Origin: Patescibacteria group bacterium
GTDB lineage: Bacteria; Patescibacteria; Paceibacteria; Paceibacterales; UBA10102
Reading direction: 5' to 3'
Length of the DNA: 64,000 nt
Assembly: GCA_024239055.1 (NCBI GenBank)
Contig: JANBVJ010000001.1
Span: 504,580 to 568,579, forward strand
A program made the translations under genes and the position numbers. The notes under the pieces are model-generated. The model had not been told where the DNA came from and made no database searches. It was given only the letters and a program-made list of their open reading frames with translations. Positions 42,288-51,700 of the stretch are shown here, piece after piece (the stretch's first letter is position 1; each line of letters opens with the position of its first letter).

Positions 42288-43348
42288 TGCCGGAAGTTAA
42301 TATGCAAAGTTTACTAGAGCTGACTGTTAAGGAATGTGCATCTGACCTTCATCTTTCTGTGGGACATCCTCCAGTACTCAGAATTTCAGGGCGTTTAGTG
42401 CCATTAATTAAGGAGAAGAAGTTGGACGCAGAAGAGATAAGAGCATTGGCTCTTTCTATTATGACAGAAGAGCAGGCTCAGCGTTTGGAAAAGGATCGAG
42501 AGATTGATTTTTCTTATAACATAGAAGACAGAGGCAGATTTCGTGTTAATATCTTTTTTCAGCAGGGAACTGTTAGTTGCGCACTAAGACTCATTCCAAG
42601 CAAGATTAAGACTATAGAGGAGCTGAGTCTTCCCAGGGTTCTTCATAAGTTTACAGAAGCTCATCAGGGTTTTGTTATTATTACAGGTCCATCCTCTCAC
42701 GGAAAGTCCACGACTCTGGCTGCCTTAATTGACGAGATTAATCATACGAGGTCAGATCACATTATTACCATTGAAGACCCTATTGAGTATGTGTTTGAGG
42801 ATGATAAAGCCATTATTGACCAGCGAGAGGTGAACCAGGATACAAAGTCCTTTCAAAGCGCTCTGCGTGCGACCTTCAGGCAAGATCCAGATGTAATTAT
42901 GGTAGGTGAGATGCGGGATGCAGAAACTATGGCGACAGCCATAACAGCGGCTGAAACCGGACATCTTGTTTTTGCTACATTACATACAAACTCAGCAGCT
43001 CAGACTATTCACCGTATCGTGGACTCCTTTCCTCCAGGTCAGCAGGGGCAGGTCAGAGCTCAACTTTCAGGTTCTCTCTTGGGCGTGGTTTCCCAACGTT
43101 TAATACCAAGAATAAAGGGAGGGTTAATCCCGGCTTGCGAGGTTATGCTGGCTTCCCCTGCCATTGGAAACCTTATTCGAGAGAATAAGACCCATGAACT
43201 ACCCTTGGTTATCGAGACTTCAGGTGAGCAAGGCATGGTTTCTTTAAATAGAGCTTTGGCAAATCTTGTAAAGGCAAAAGAGATAACTCTAGAGAACGCG
43301 CTCGCCTACTCGCTCAATGCAGCTGAGCTTCGTTCCCTTGCCAGGTAA
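42287..43348 (+). CDS. pilT: Type IV pilus retraction ATPase PilT
   Basis: PilT depolymerises the pilus. The 353 residues carry MQSLLELTVKECASDLHLSVG, the Walker A region ITGPSSHGKSTT (H in place of the usual G of GPTGSGKST), Asp and Walker B boxes (ATFRQDPDVIMVGEMRDAETM), and AETGHLVFATLHTN. Lack of the zinc cysteines and the LHLS start place it with PilT rather than PilB. It starts at the truncated receiver stop and overlaps pilC by one base. Confidence 0.94.
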   Translation: MPEVNMQSLLELTVKECASDLHLSVGHPPVLRISGRLVPLIKEKKLDAEEIRALALSIMTEEQAQRLEKDREIDFSYNIEDRGRFRVNIFFQQGTVSCALRLIPSKIKTIEELSLPRVLHKFTEAHQGFVIITGPSSHGKSTTLAALIDEINHTRSDHIITIEDPIEYVFEDDKAIIDQREVNQDTKSFQSALRATFRQDPDVIMVGEMRDAETMATAITAAETGHLVFATLHTNSAAQTIHRIVDSFPPGQQGQVRAQLSGSLLGVVSQRLIPRIKGGLIPACEVMLASPAIGNLIRENKTHELPLVIETSGEQGMVSLNRALANLVKAKEITLENALAYSLNAAELRSLAR

Positions 43349-44553
43349 TGAAGTTTAACTATCAAGCTAGAGACCAAAAAGGACAGACTCAGGTTGGAGT
43401 TGTTGAGGCATCTTCAAGAGAGTCAGCTTTTCAGTTATTGGGACGGTCAGGTTTAGTTGTTACTGTATTGGAGGAAGCCGGAGCCCGACCCATTTATGCC
43501 CGTCGTATTACGTTCTTTGATAAGGTTTCAGCAAAAGACCTTGTTTTGTTTTCTCGTCAGTTAGCTATTCTCTTTCGTTCTAAGGTTTCACTTATTGAGG
43601 CGCTCCAAACTATTGCCAAGCAGGCAGAACACCAGACGTTTCGAGAAAAGATAATCAGGTTATCTGAAAGCGTAGAAGGCGGAACTGCGTTTTCTGATGC
43701 ATTAGGTGAGTATCCAAAGGTCTTTTCTTCTTTTTACGTGAATATTGTAAAGTCTGGAGAGGCATCTGGAAAGCTCTCTGATGTTTTAGAATATTTGGCA
43801 GATCATCTAGAACGTGAGTATGAGCTGAATTCAAAGATAAAGGGAGCTATGGTGTATCCTGCCTTTGTTATTTTTATAGCTATAGCTGTCCTTGGTCTGA
43901 TGATGTTTTTTGTGATTCCTAACCTTTCTGCTGTATTAATGTCTACGGGTCAGGAGCTGCCCATTGTTACAAAGGTGGTCTTGGGATTTGCTTCTTTTTT
44001 GCGCTCCTGGGGCTGGATTTTTATTCTTTTGCTTAGTGGAATCGGGGTTATGGCATTCAGGTATATTCGTACTCCAAAAGGCAAAAGGTTTATGGATAAA
44101 ATTATACTGCAGATTCCTATGCTCAATTCTTTTGTTCGTATGATTTACCTCTCTCGTTTTGCTGAAAACCTCTCTACATTAGTTTCAGGAGGTCTTCCTA
44201 TTGTGCAGTCCCTTGATATTACGGCCAAAATTATTGGAAACGATGTATATAAAGATATTATATTGGAAGCAAAAATAGGGGTGAGTAAAGGAGAGCGTAT
44301 TGGGCAGATACTAGAGCGTTATCCCAAGGAGTTTCCTCCAGTGTTTACGCAGATGGTTATTGTGGGAGAGAAGTCAGGGTCTTTGGATACGACATTGCTG
44401 AATGTGGTGGAGTTTTACCGAGACGAGGTGGTTCGTACGACAGATACCTTTTTAAGTATTTTGGAACCTGCCCTTATTGTTGTTCTTGGAGGAGTTGTCG
44501 GAGGGTTAATGGCCTCTATTTTACTGCCATTGTATCAATTATCCTCGTTTTAA
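43348..44553 (+). CDS. pilC: Type IV pilus inner-membrane platform PilC (GspF family)
   Basis: A 401-residue multi-pass protein with the N-terminal FNYQARDQKGQTQVGVVEA and two GspF repeats (SRQLAILFRSKVSLIEALQTIAKQ and RFAENLSTLVSGGLPIVQSLDI), separated by helices near residues 165-190 and 210-230 and a C-terminal helix. PilC couples the ATPases to the pilus base. One-base overlap with pilT. Confidence 0.94.
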   Translation: MKFNYQARDQKGQTQVGVVEASSRESAFQLLGRSGLVVTVLEEAGARPIYARRITFFDKVSAKDLVLFSRQLAILFRSKVSLIEALQTIAKQAEHQTFREKIIRLSESVEGGTAFSDALGEYPKVFSSFYVNIVKSGEASGKLSDVLEYLADHLEREYELNSKIKGAMVYPAFVIFIAIAVLGLMMFFVIPNLSAVLMSTGQELPIVTKVVLGFASFLRSWGWIFILLLSGIGVMAFRYIRTPKGKRFMDKIILQIPMLNSFVRMIYLSRFAENLSTLVSGGLPIVQSLDITAKIIGNDVYKDIILEAKIGVSKGERIGQILERYPKEFPPVFTQMVIVGEKSGSLDTTLLNVVEFYRDEVVRTTDTFLSILEPALIVVLGGVVGGLMASILLPLYQLSSF

Positions 44554-44588
44554 AGTTATGCACATTGCCTTTAATGTATCAAAGTAGG

Positions 44589-44594
44589 TATAAT
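44589..44594 (+). promoter_or_regulatory. -10 element TATAAT for the first pilin (leaderless)
   Basis: TATAAT ends six bases before ATG 44601. Confidence 0.6.
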
Positions 44595-44600
44595 ATATGA

Positions 44601-45053
44601 ATGGTTTTTTCTATGAGAAATAGAGGATTTACCTTAATTGAGCTTTTAGTTGTCATAGCAATTATTGGTATTCTTTCCTCAACTATTCTTGTCTCTCTGG
44701 GGTCAGCAAGGGGAAAGGCCAGGGATGCAAGGCGTCAGTCTGATATGCACCAGATTTCCCTTGCAATGGAATTGGATTACTCAGATGAAGAGCGTTTTTC
44801 CCAGTACACACCCGCTGAATGGGAGAGTATTGCAAAGATTGATAGAGATAATGGAAGGTATTTGGATCCCACACCTATGGATCCGCAAACCGGGGCTTAT
44901 CCCTGGATTGATAATTCGTCCGGGGCTACAACAGGTTGTTCCAGTCAGCTGTATTGCGTGTATACGAACTTAGAGGAGGGTGATTATTTTGCAGCCTCTG
45001 AGAAGGGAAGTCGAGAGATAAGTTCAGCTCCTACTCAGTGTCCTTGCTGGTAA
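44601..45053 (+). CDS. Type IV pilin-like protein 1
   Basis: 150 residues with a class III signal: MRNRGFTLIELLVVIAIIGI, cleaved by PilD after Gly so that Phe becomes the N-terminus, with the conserved Glu at +5. Residues RDARRQSDMHQISLAMELDYSD and a C-terminal Cys pair (CSSQLYC/CPCW) follow. Because a -10 box ends six bases before ATG 44601, that start was used; an internal ATG (MRNRGF) four codons later is also possible. It precedes two more pilins. Confidence 0.92.
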   Translation: MVFSMRNRGFTLIELLVVIAIIGILSSTILVSLGSARGKARDARRQSDMHQISLAMELDYSDEERFSQYTPAEWESIAKIDRDNGRYLDPTPMDPQTGAYPWIDNSSGATTGCSSQLYCVYTNLEEGDYFAASEKGSREISSAPTQCPCW

Positions 45054-45086
45054 AATGGTGTATACTATATAAATACATAATATTCT

Positions 45087-45548
45087 ATGCAACATATATT
45101 TAAACGACGTACAAAAGGTTTTACTTTAATTGAGCTTTTAGTTGTGATTGCGGTTATTGGAATGCTAGCATCTATTGTATTGGTTTCTTTGGGTCCTGCT
45201 CGTGAAAAGGCAAGGGATGCAAGGAGAAAGTCAGATATTCGTCAGATTTCCTTAGCCATGGAATTGTGTTATGACGATTCTGCTTGTGGAACAGCAAGAG
45301 AGCAGTATCTTGCCATGTCAGCTGGGGCTAACGCGGTATCGGCGATTGGGACATATATGGATCCTGTACCTTCAGACCCTTCAGATTCCTCACCAAATCA
45401 ATATATTTGGGTTAGTAATGCAGGTAATCTGGATAAATTCTGTGTGTCTGCGAAGTTGGAAAACGAGGCAAATACATGGATTGCGGCTTCTGAAAAAGGA
45501 ACGAGATTTGACCTTACAGCAGTCCCGGCAGCAATACCATGCTGGTAA
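45087..45548 (+). CDS. Type IV pilin-like protein 2
   Basis: 153 residues with a short basic leader (MQHIFKRRTKG), then FTLIELLVVIAVIGMLASIV, the pilin helix with Glu+5. It closely resembles pilins 1 and 3 in ARDARRKSDIRQISLAMEL, and ends with CW like pilin 1, so a recent duplication is likely. TACTAT-like elements precede it but no clear motif was seen. Confidence 0.92.
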   Translation: MQHIFKRRTKGFTLIELLVVIAVIGMLASIVLVSLGPAREKARDARRKSDIRQISLAMELCYDDSACGTAREQYLAMSAGANAVSAIGTYMDPVPSDPSDSSPNQYIWVSNAGNLDKFCVSAKLENEANTWIAASEKGTRFDLTAVPAAIPCW

Positions 45549-45570
45549 ATGAAATTTGGAATTTAGTAAC

Positions 45571-45608
45571 TAAAGGTCGTGTGAACGTAAATAGATTAAA
45601 CATACTAC
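45571..45608 (+). promoter_or_regulatory. TAAAGGTCGTG motif and -10 region before pilin 3
   Basis: The 11-base motif at 45571-45581 lies exactly 32 bases before TACTAC (45603). The same motif and spacing precede the VirB2-like gene at 25790. Confidence 0.5.
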
Positions 45609-45609
45609 T

Positions 45610-46023
45610 ATGAAAAAAGGTTTTACGCTCATTGAGCTTTTGGTTGTTATTGCCATCATTGGAATTTTAGCTGGTATTGTACTTGTCTCTTTAGGTGGAG
45701 CTCGTAGTTCAGCTAGGGATGCAAGACGTCAGTCAGACATGCGTCAGGTTAGCACGGCACAAGAACTTTACTACAACGATAACGCCGCTTACATGTCTTC
45801 TGCATCAGCTCCATCTGATATTGGAACCTATCTTGCAACCTTTCCAACAGATCCTCAGGGATCAGCATATGGATGGGCAGATAACTCTAGTGATGCGCAG
45901 GATTACTGTGCTTATGCAACCTTAGAGAAGACAGGAACAGATACAGTTTATTTTGTAGCAGGACCTAATGGGGCAAAGGAAGTTGATTCAGCATCAGCTC
46001 CAACACTCGCCTCTTGTGAGTAG
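45610..46023 (+). CDS. Type IV pilin-like protein 3, probable major pilin
   Basis: 137 residues: MKKGFTLIELLVVIAIIGILAGIVLVSLGGARSSARDARRQ with a minimal leader. It is the most compact of the three, has its own intergenic promoter region with TAAAGGTCGTG and is followed by a terminator, so it may be the most abundant subunit. The C-terminal disulfide loop uses the Cys near residue 105 and the final Cys. Confidence 0.92.
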   Translation: MKKGFTLIELLVVIAIIGILAGIVLVSLGGARSSARDARRQSDMRQVSTAQELYYNDNAAYMSSASAPSDIGTYLATFPTDPQGSAYGWADNSSDAQDYCAYATLEKTGTDTVYFVAGPNGAKEVDSASAPTLASCE

Positions 46024-46045
46024 TTTGGTTGTTGAGAAATAGAGG

Positions 46046-46075
46046 ATGCCCTTCTGTTGGAGGGCATTTTCTTTT
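46046..46075 (+). terminator. Intrinsic terminator after pilin 3
   Basis: ATGCCCT/AGGGCAT stem with an 8-base loop, followed by TTTTCTTTT. Confidence 0.85.
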
Positions 46076-46112
46076 GCCCAAATCAGGTTTAGTTTACTGG
46101 TATACATAATAG

Positions 46113-46140
46113 TTGACATCATTTTTAGGATTGATACGAT
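46113..46140 (+). promoter_or_regulatory. Promoter of the antitoxin-like pseudogene
   Basis: TTGACA (46113-46118), 16-base spacer, TACGAT (46135-46140). Confidence 0.6.
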
Positions 46141-46151
46141 GTATATATGAT

Positions 46152-46318
46152 ATGGCAACAATCACCATTCCCAAAAATTTGCTCAGAAAGACGATCTCGT
46201 AGTAATTCCTCGCAAGCAATACGAGACGCTTTTGGAAATTGTAGAGAAGAAAACGCTTGACGCAGATATCCAGAAGTCTCTGGAAGATTACAAAGAAGGA
46301 AGGTATTACTCCGCATAA
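46152..46318 (+). pseudogene. Frameshifted antitoxin-like (AbrB/RelB-like) gene
   Basis: ATG frame starts MATITIPKN and then hits a stop at codon 17. Shifting by one base at the run of five A (about 46172-46176) restores a continuous protein to TAA 46318: ...KDDLVVIPRKQYETLL...YKEGRYYSA. Six A instead of five would give a 55-residue protein, and the 167-base length is one short of a codon multiple. The pattern fits small antitoxin-like proteins with a hydrophobic VVIPRKxYExLL segment. The 130 bases after it (to 46450) hold no clear toxin gene. A sequencing error in the homopolymer is possible. Confidence 0.6.
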
Positions 46319-46450
46319 GTGGTGTTACGACTTTGAGGGATTACAGTACCTTCTCAAACACTCAAAAGTATTTAAAGATATAAGAAGACTCACGACTTAA
46401 GATGAACTTGCAAGCACTCCATTTATCCATAATAGACCAGAAGAAGATGT

Positions 46451-46882
46451 ATGCGTGATTGCAAGAAAAAAATAGATATTCCAGAGAAACATCCGAATGT
46501 TTCAGTGAAGGCTGTCTTAAAATGGAAGAATAAGATTCTTATTTTACAGCATGGAAATGGATCAATAGACTTTCCAGGGGGAAGGATGGAGTTTAAAGAA
46601 ACACTCTTGGGAACGTTACGTCGAGAATTAGAAGAGGAGCTTAACTATACTCTCTCAGAAGAACCAGAGTTGTTTGATGTTTGGAATTACATTTCCAAAA
46701 ACAAAAGACGCCACAGTGTATTAATATTCTATATTGTAGAACTATTGGAACAACCAAAAAACATGTCTCTTGAGAGAGGGGTTACTGCTTTGTGGCTGAC
46801 AAAAGATCAATTTCTACAAAAGAATATAATTCAAAATCGCGACTTTCTTGAAAAACTATTTCGTTGGCAAAAGGCAGGATAA
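46451..46882 (+). CDS. Nudix hydrolase (MutT-like)
   Basis: 143 residues with a Nudix box at about residues 43-65: GGRMEFKETLLGTLRRELEEEL, matching GX5EX7REUXEE with the metal-binding glutamates all present, unlike the Nudix protein at 3661. It would hydrolyse an unknown nucleoside diphosphate derivative. It sits between a pseudogene and pilD without an obvious operon. Confidence 0.88.
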   Translation: MRDCKKKIDIPEKHPNVSVKAVLKWKNKILILQHGNGSIDFPGGRMEFKETLLGTLRRELEEELNYTLSEEPELFDVWNYISKNKRRHSVLIFYIVELLEQPKNMSLERGVTALWLTKDQFLQKNIIQNRDFLEKLFRWQKAG

Positions 46883-47011
46883 CATAATCTTAATACAAGC
46901 CGTTATTGGAATTCAATATACCAAAAAGAACTCAAAAATGGAGATATACTGCAAGCAGATTATCATCGGAATTACCAGTGGTAAGAAGTTTGGTATACTA
47001 TTCTTATATAT

Positions 47012-47758
47012 ATGATACTCGTTGTATTTATTCTTGGGTTGATTATCGGAAGTTTCATGAATGCCGTGATTTGGCGTATGGGAACAGGGTTGAGTGTGCT
47101 GAAGGGACGCTCTGTCTGTCCTCACTGCAAGCACACCCTCAGACTGACAGACCTCATTCCTGTAGTGAGTATCGTATTGCTGCGCGGGAAGTGCCGGTAC
47201 TGTAGCAAACCAATATCTATTCAATATCCTGTAGTGGAAGTAGCAACAGGTTTTATATTTGCCTTTTTACTTTGGTTTATTGGATTAAATATATTAGAGC
47301 TTCTAGTTTTATGGATTCTAGCATCTCTTTTAATTGTTATCTTTGTGTATGACCTTAAGCATTTTATTATTCCAGATACCATGGTGTTTGGGTCTATATT
47401 TTTGGCTGTAGTATGGCAGGTTATACAGGGAGATATAATCTCAGGTTTAATTTCAGGTATTGGGGCCGCAGCCTTCTTCTTTTTGTTATTCTTTATTTCC
47501 AAAGGAACATGGATGGGGTTTGGAGACGTAAAGTTAGCTTTGTTTATGGGTTTATTCCTTGGTTGGCCCAATATTATTGTTGCCTTGTTTATAGCTTTTC
47601 TTGTGGGGGCTATGGTTGGTGTTGCGCTTGTTGCATTAAAAAAGAAAGGAATGCGCTCTGAGGTTCCATTTGGTCCTTTTCTTTTATTTGGTAGTGCTAT
47701 TGCCTTTGTATTGGGGAATACTCTTGTTGATTGGTATTACAATCTGCTGATGGTATAA
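47012..47758 (+). CDS. pilD: Prepilin peptidase PilD
   Basis: PilD cleaves and N-methylates pilins at the inner membrane. The 248 residues have the N-terminal tetra-Cys site (VCPHCKHTL and GKCRYCSKPIS), the catalytic Asp at the start of IVIFVYDLKHFIIPD and the GxGD Asp in WMGFGDVKLALFMG. About seven membrane helices. TATACT ends 12 bases before the ATG. Confidence 0.95.
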   Translation: MILVVFILGLIIGSFMNAVIWRMGTGLSVLKGRSVCPHCKHTLRLTDLIPVVSIVLLRGKCRYCSKPISIQYPVVEVATGFIFAFLLWFIGLNILELLVLWILASLLIVIFVYDLKHFIIPDTMVFGSIFLAVVWQVIQGDIISGLISGIGAAAFFFLLFFISKGTWMGFGDVKLALFMGLFLGWPNIIVALFIAFLVGAMVGVALVALKKKGMRSEVPFGPFLLFGSAIAFVLGNTLVDWYYNLLMV

Positions 47759-47798
47759 TATAACAAGGTCAAGTTTATATATTAAAATTACATAATTT

Positions 47799-48230
47799 AT
47801 GCCAAACGTAAATCAAATTATTATTGGAATCATCGTTATTGTAATTGTGGTCGTTGGAATCTTCCTCTTCTCTACAGGAAAGATTACTTTAGTAGAAAGC
47901 CCTGAGGAGGATACATTAGCTGCTGAAACCTTTAGTCTAGCGGGTAAGGTAATGTCAGTGGATGCTGGCAATAACTCTTTTGTAATGACAGATGGGCAGA
48001 GTAAGCAGGAGTTTACGATTAAAATAGGAGATGAAACCGAGTTTATACGCCTTGGCTTTCCATTTGATCCAGCTTCTCCTCCAGAGAATATTGAATCATT
48101 TGTGCCAGAGCGTTTAGATACTACAATTGAAGAATTAGTAGAAGGAGACTTTGTCTTTGTTCGTTCTTCTCATCAAGTAGAATCAGGGAAAGAAGTTGTA
48201 GATCCTATTGAGATTCAGATATTACCGTAA
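47799..48230 (+). CDS. Membrane-anchored protein with small extracytoplasmic beta domain (A)
   Basis: 143 residues: one N-terminal helix (about 7-26) and a soluble beta-rich domain with LAGKVMSVDAGNNSFVMTDGQSKQEFTIKIGDETEF and an EGDFVFVRSSHQVESG loop. The layout resembles DUF5666-type single-OB/beta domains. It follows pilD by 40 bases and has AAGGTC 34 bases before its ATG, like the pilins. Function unknown; likely pilus-associated. Confidence 0.55.
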   Translation: MPNVNQIIIGIIVIVIVVVGIFLFSTGKITLVESPEEDTLAAETFSLAGKVMSVDAGNNSFVMTDGQSKQEFTIKIGDETEFIRLGFPFDPASPPENIESFVPERLDTTIEELVEGDFVFVRSSHQVESGKEVVDPIEIQILP

Positions 48231-48318
48231 TAGTTTAAAGTAGATGAAGACATTAATCAAGCCTTTCAAGGTCGGCAATACTGGAAAATTGTAGATTTAT
48301 ACACTTTAATACAATACA

Positions 48319-48735
48319 ATGCGAACCACAAATTTTGGGTTATTCATTATCGTAGGACTCATCTTATTAGGATTGGGTTACGGATTTGCACAGCTCACAA
48401 TTCAAGAACAACAAACAGGTACTACAATCTCTCTTCCTAATTTCCCCCTTATTCAGGAGTGGAAATCTGTTGCTATTGGAGACGTAGTTGAGATTACAGA
48501 TCTGTCTCTCATCATTTCTTCTGAGGGCTCCACTCTCACTATTCCGTTTTCCGAGGAGGTTGAGATTAGTAAAAGTATTACGATTGGAGATGAATTGATT
48601 GAGGAAGTGAAAAATCTTACTACTCAAGATATAAAAGTAGGGGATAGGATAATTTCTGTTATTTCTATAGATACTGAAGGGAATCTTCGAACCGATGATG
48701 TTAGTATTCTCGAGATACAGCAAGAGCAAGAGTAA
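48319..48735 (+). CDS. Membrane-anchored protein with small extracytoplasmic beta domain (B)
   Basis: 138 residues, built like gene A: a membrane helix (about 7-26) and a domain with SVAIGDVVEITDLSLIISSEGSTLTIPFSEEVEISKS and QDIKVGDRIISVIS. Probably a diverged paralogue. AAGGTC lies 51 bases before its ATG. Twenty bases separate it from the giant Cys-rich protein. Function unknown. Confidence 0.55.
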   Translation: MRTTNFGLFIIVGLILLGLGYGFAQLTIQEQQTGTTISLPNFPLIQEWKSVAIGDVVEITDLSLIISSEGSTLTIPFSEEVEISKSITIGDELIEEVKNLTTQDIKVGDRIISVISIDTEGNLRTDDVSILEIQQEQE

Positions 48736-48755
48736 TATCATAACGCCCTTTTCCA

Positions 48756-51700
48756 ATGGTGCTGGTTTTACAACATAAGAAGTACTTCGTTTTTATACTC
48801 GTAATCTTGGGTATAGTTGGAGGTGTTTTATTTGCGGTAGTCTTGCCCAATATTCCTGTAGCCGACGCAGCTATTAGTTGTTCATGGCAGGACTGCAAAA
48901 ATATATGGGTTCCAGAAGAATGGGGTCAGGAGTGGGATTCCTGTAAGACCACCACAGACCAGTGTTCCGGTGGCTGGGTATATGATAGCTGTAAGTACAC
49001 CACAGCCCAGTGTTCCGGTGGCTGGGTATATGATAGCTGTAAAACCAGCACATGGGTCTGTTTTTCTGAAATAGGTTTTTGCTACCAGGAATGTTCCGGC
49101 GGTTGGGTATGGGATTCCTGTAAGACCACTACGCTCCAGTGTTCCGGCGGTTGGGTATGGGATTCCTGTAAGACCACCACAGACCAGTGTTCCGGTGGCT
49201 GGGTATATGATAGCTGTAAGACCACTACAGAAGTATGCCAGGGTGGGTATAAAGATGTGTTGGTTTCATCAGGATACTGGGATAATCAGTGTACTACGAA
49301 ATCAGAGACCTGTCCTTCTGATACAGCGACGACAATTTATAGTTGTGGAGATACTGGTTGTGTAGCTACTGCACGAGATACCCAGCCACCATCAGGTTCA
49401 GTCTTAATTAATTCTGGTAGTACCTATACAAAATCAATATCGGTGACCCTTTCTCTTTCTTGCAGTGATAACTCAGGATCATGTTCAAAGATGAGGATTG
49501 CCAATACCTTTTCTGGTGTGAGTAGTGCTACGATTCGTAGTTTCTCCACTTCAACTTCTTGGACTCTTTTATCAGGAGATGGAACAAAGGCAGTATATAT
49601 TAAATATCAGGATAATTCTGGAAACTGGTCTAATACATTCGCAGACACCATTGTGTTGGATACGACTGTGCCGGATAAAGCTCCTACAGTAAGTATCTCA
49701 ACAGATAAATCTTCTTATAAAATAGGGGAGAATATTAGCATTAAAGTCGTAGGGACGGATGATATCGATGTTAGCTCTGTGCAGGCATATTATAATGGAA
49801 GTTGGCATACAACAATGTGTACTGGTATCCAAACAACTTGTACGCGTTTCTTTACTGCATCTGAGTCTTCCGCTGGTAGTTTTACCTATACGGGTAATGC
49901 ATGGGATAATACAGGCCAGGGAGCATCTCCAAAGACTGTATCAATAACTATAGAGCAAACTGCTCAGTGTTCTGCGCCCATAAACCCAACATGTAGTTAT
50001 AACACAATAGAAAATACTCTCAATCTGCAGTGGAATCCTGTGAGTAACGCTACTACTTACAAGATGGAGTGGGCAAGAGTTGATAAATCCTATGGAGATA
50101 GCACAGATACATTAGGGGGAACAAGTAGAATTGTGAGTAGTACCTCCAGTAATACTTTTGGGCTTAAGAGTAGTACGTTATACAAGCTACGTACAAGAGT
50201 AGAGACTGGAAGTGCTTGCACACCCCCAGGTTTATGGAGCTCAGATATTGAATGTTCTACGGGTTCTTGCTCAAAAACCTCTTCTCTTCCTTCAAAGTCT
50301 GCTTCTGTGTCACTTCCAAATGGAAATTGTTCTTTAACAATTACTCCAATAGGATTTGATAGAAGCGATGAAAGTAGTGTCTCATACGAGGAATTAAGCA
50401 GCGCAACGAACTCCGTCAGGGTCGGTATGGATGATAATCCAGTATTTGGCTGCGAAAATAATCTTAAATGGTCTACAGCGTGGGATAGAATATCTGGCGA
50501 GTATAATTATACTGTGGGAGTTACCAATGTTGACTATGATAAGAAGCCGACGCATGATCTCGGGTATGGATTTGAAATTTCTTCTTCCCAATGTGTTATT
50601 AAAGATTTTGTGGATGCTTGTAGTACGGGTACCTGCTCATACGTTTTTCCAGAGAAAGTTTCAGATAGAAAAATGAAGATAACTTCTGTGTATAGCGAGG
50701 GAAAGAATCTTCCTTACAATAACAGCGGATTTGGCTTTAATTTTGAGTTTGTTGAGTGTACTCAAAACTCACATTGTACTGCAGATGTAAATAAGACAAC
50801 GTGCAATGTTGGCATTACCACAGACTTACCACAAAATACCTGTATTAATCAAGATATAGAAGATGCTATTGTTAATTTAGATACACAAGCTCCTGTAGTT
50901 TCTATTACTGCAATTGAGGGTTGGCAGAAGTCAAATCCAAGTATTGCAGTAGGGTTTACCGACAATGTGAGTTTAAATAGAGCAGAGTATAGGGTAGATA
51001 AAGCAATCTGGAAGCAGAATCCAGATACCGAGTGGCAGAAAACCAATGAGATACTAAATGCTATTACTTCCATAAGTGCTAAAGTATCTTTTAGTATTGA
51101 TACCAGACTTTGGAATAATCTTGCAGATGGAACATATACTGTCTCAGTTCGCGTCTTTGATGATGCAGGCCTTAGGAGTAGTGTGGAATCTATTGAGATA
51201 AAAAAGGATACAAAAGCACCTGGTATTGAGACACAAAAACTTAGTTTATGGTATACAACAATACCGCCTCAACTCTTCCCTGTTTTTTCTGATAATATCG
51301 AGTTAAATAGTGCGCAGTATAGGATTGGAATATCAGGAACATGGACAATAATTCCTGGATTTATCAGTAATAGCTCAAAGAGTTTTTCAAAGCTTTTTAG
51401 GCCAGATGGATCAGAAGATATTAAAGATTGGGAGAAAATTCTAGATGGAATAGATCGGAGAATATATATTCGAGCATGTGATAGTGCCAATAATTGTACT
51501 GGGTATGATAACTTTAAATTCTTTTCTGTGAAGAAGGATATTACACCTCCGACAATTAAATTGAATAAATTAATTGCAAACTCTGATCCTGGTGCTGAGC
51601 TTAAAGATAAGAGATTGCGTTGGATTAATGATGAAGGGTTTACTTTTACCACATCAGAAACTGATGCCACATCAGGTCTTGCATCTTGTAGTTATAAATT

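Noticed and set aside
46946..47013. 25-codon frame before pilD (MEIYCKQIIIG)
   Set aside because: Short, no promoter or conservation cue; the overlap with pilD looks accidental.
48936..49235. Regular repeats as a CRISPR array
   Set aside because: Repeats are in-frame coding, have no spacers, and no cas genes are present.
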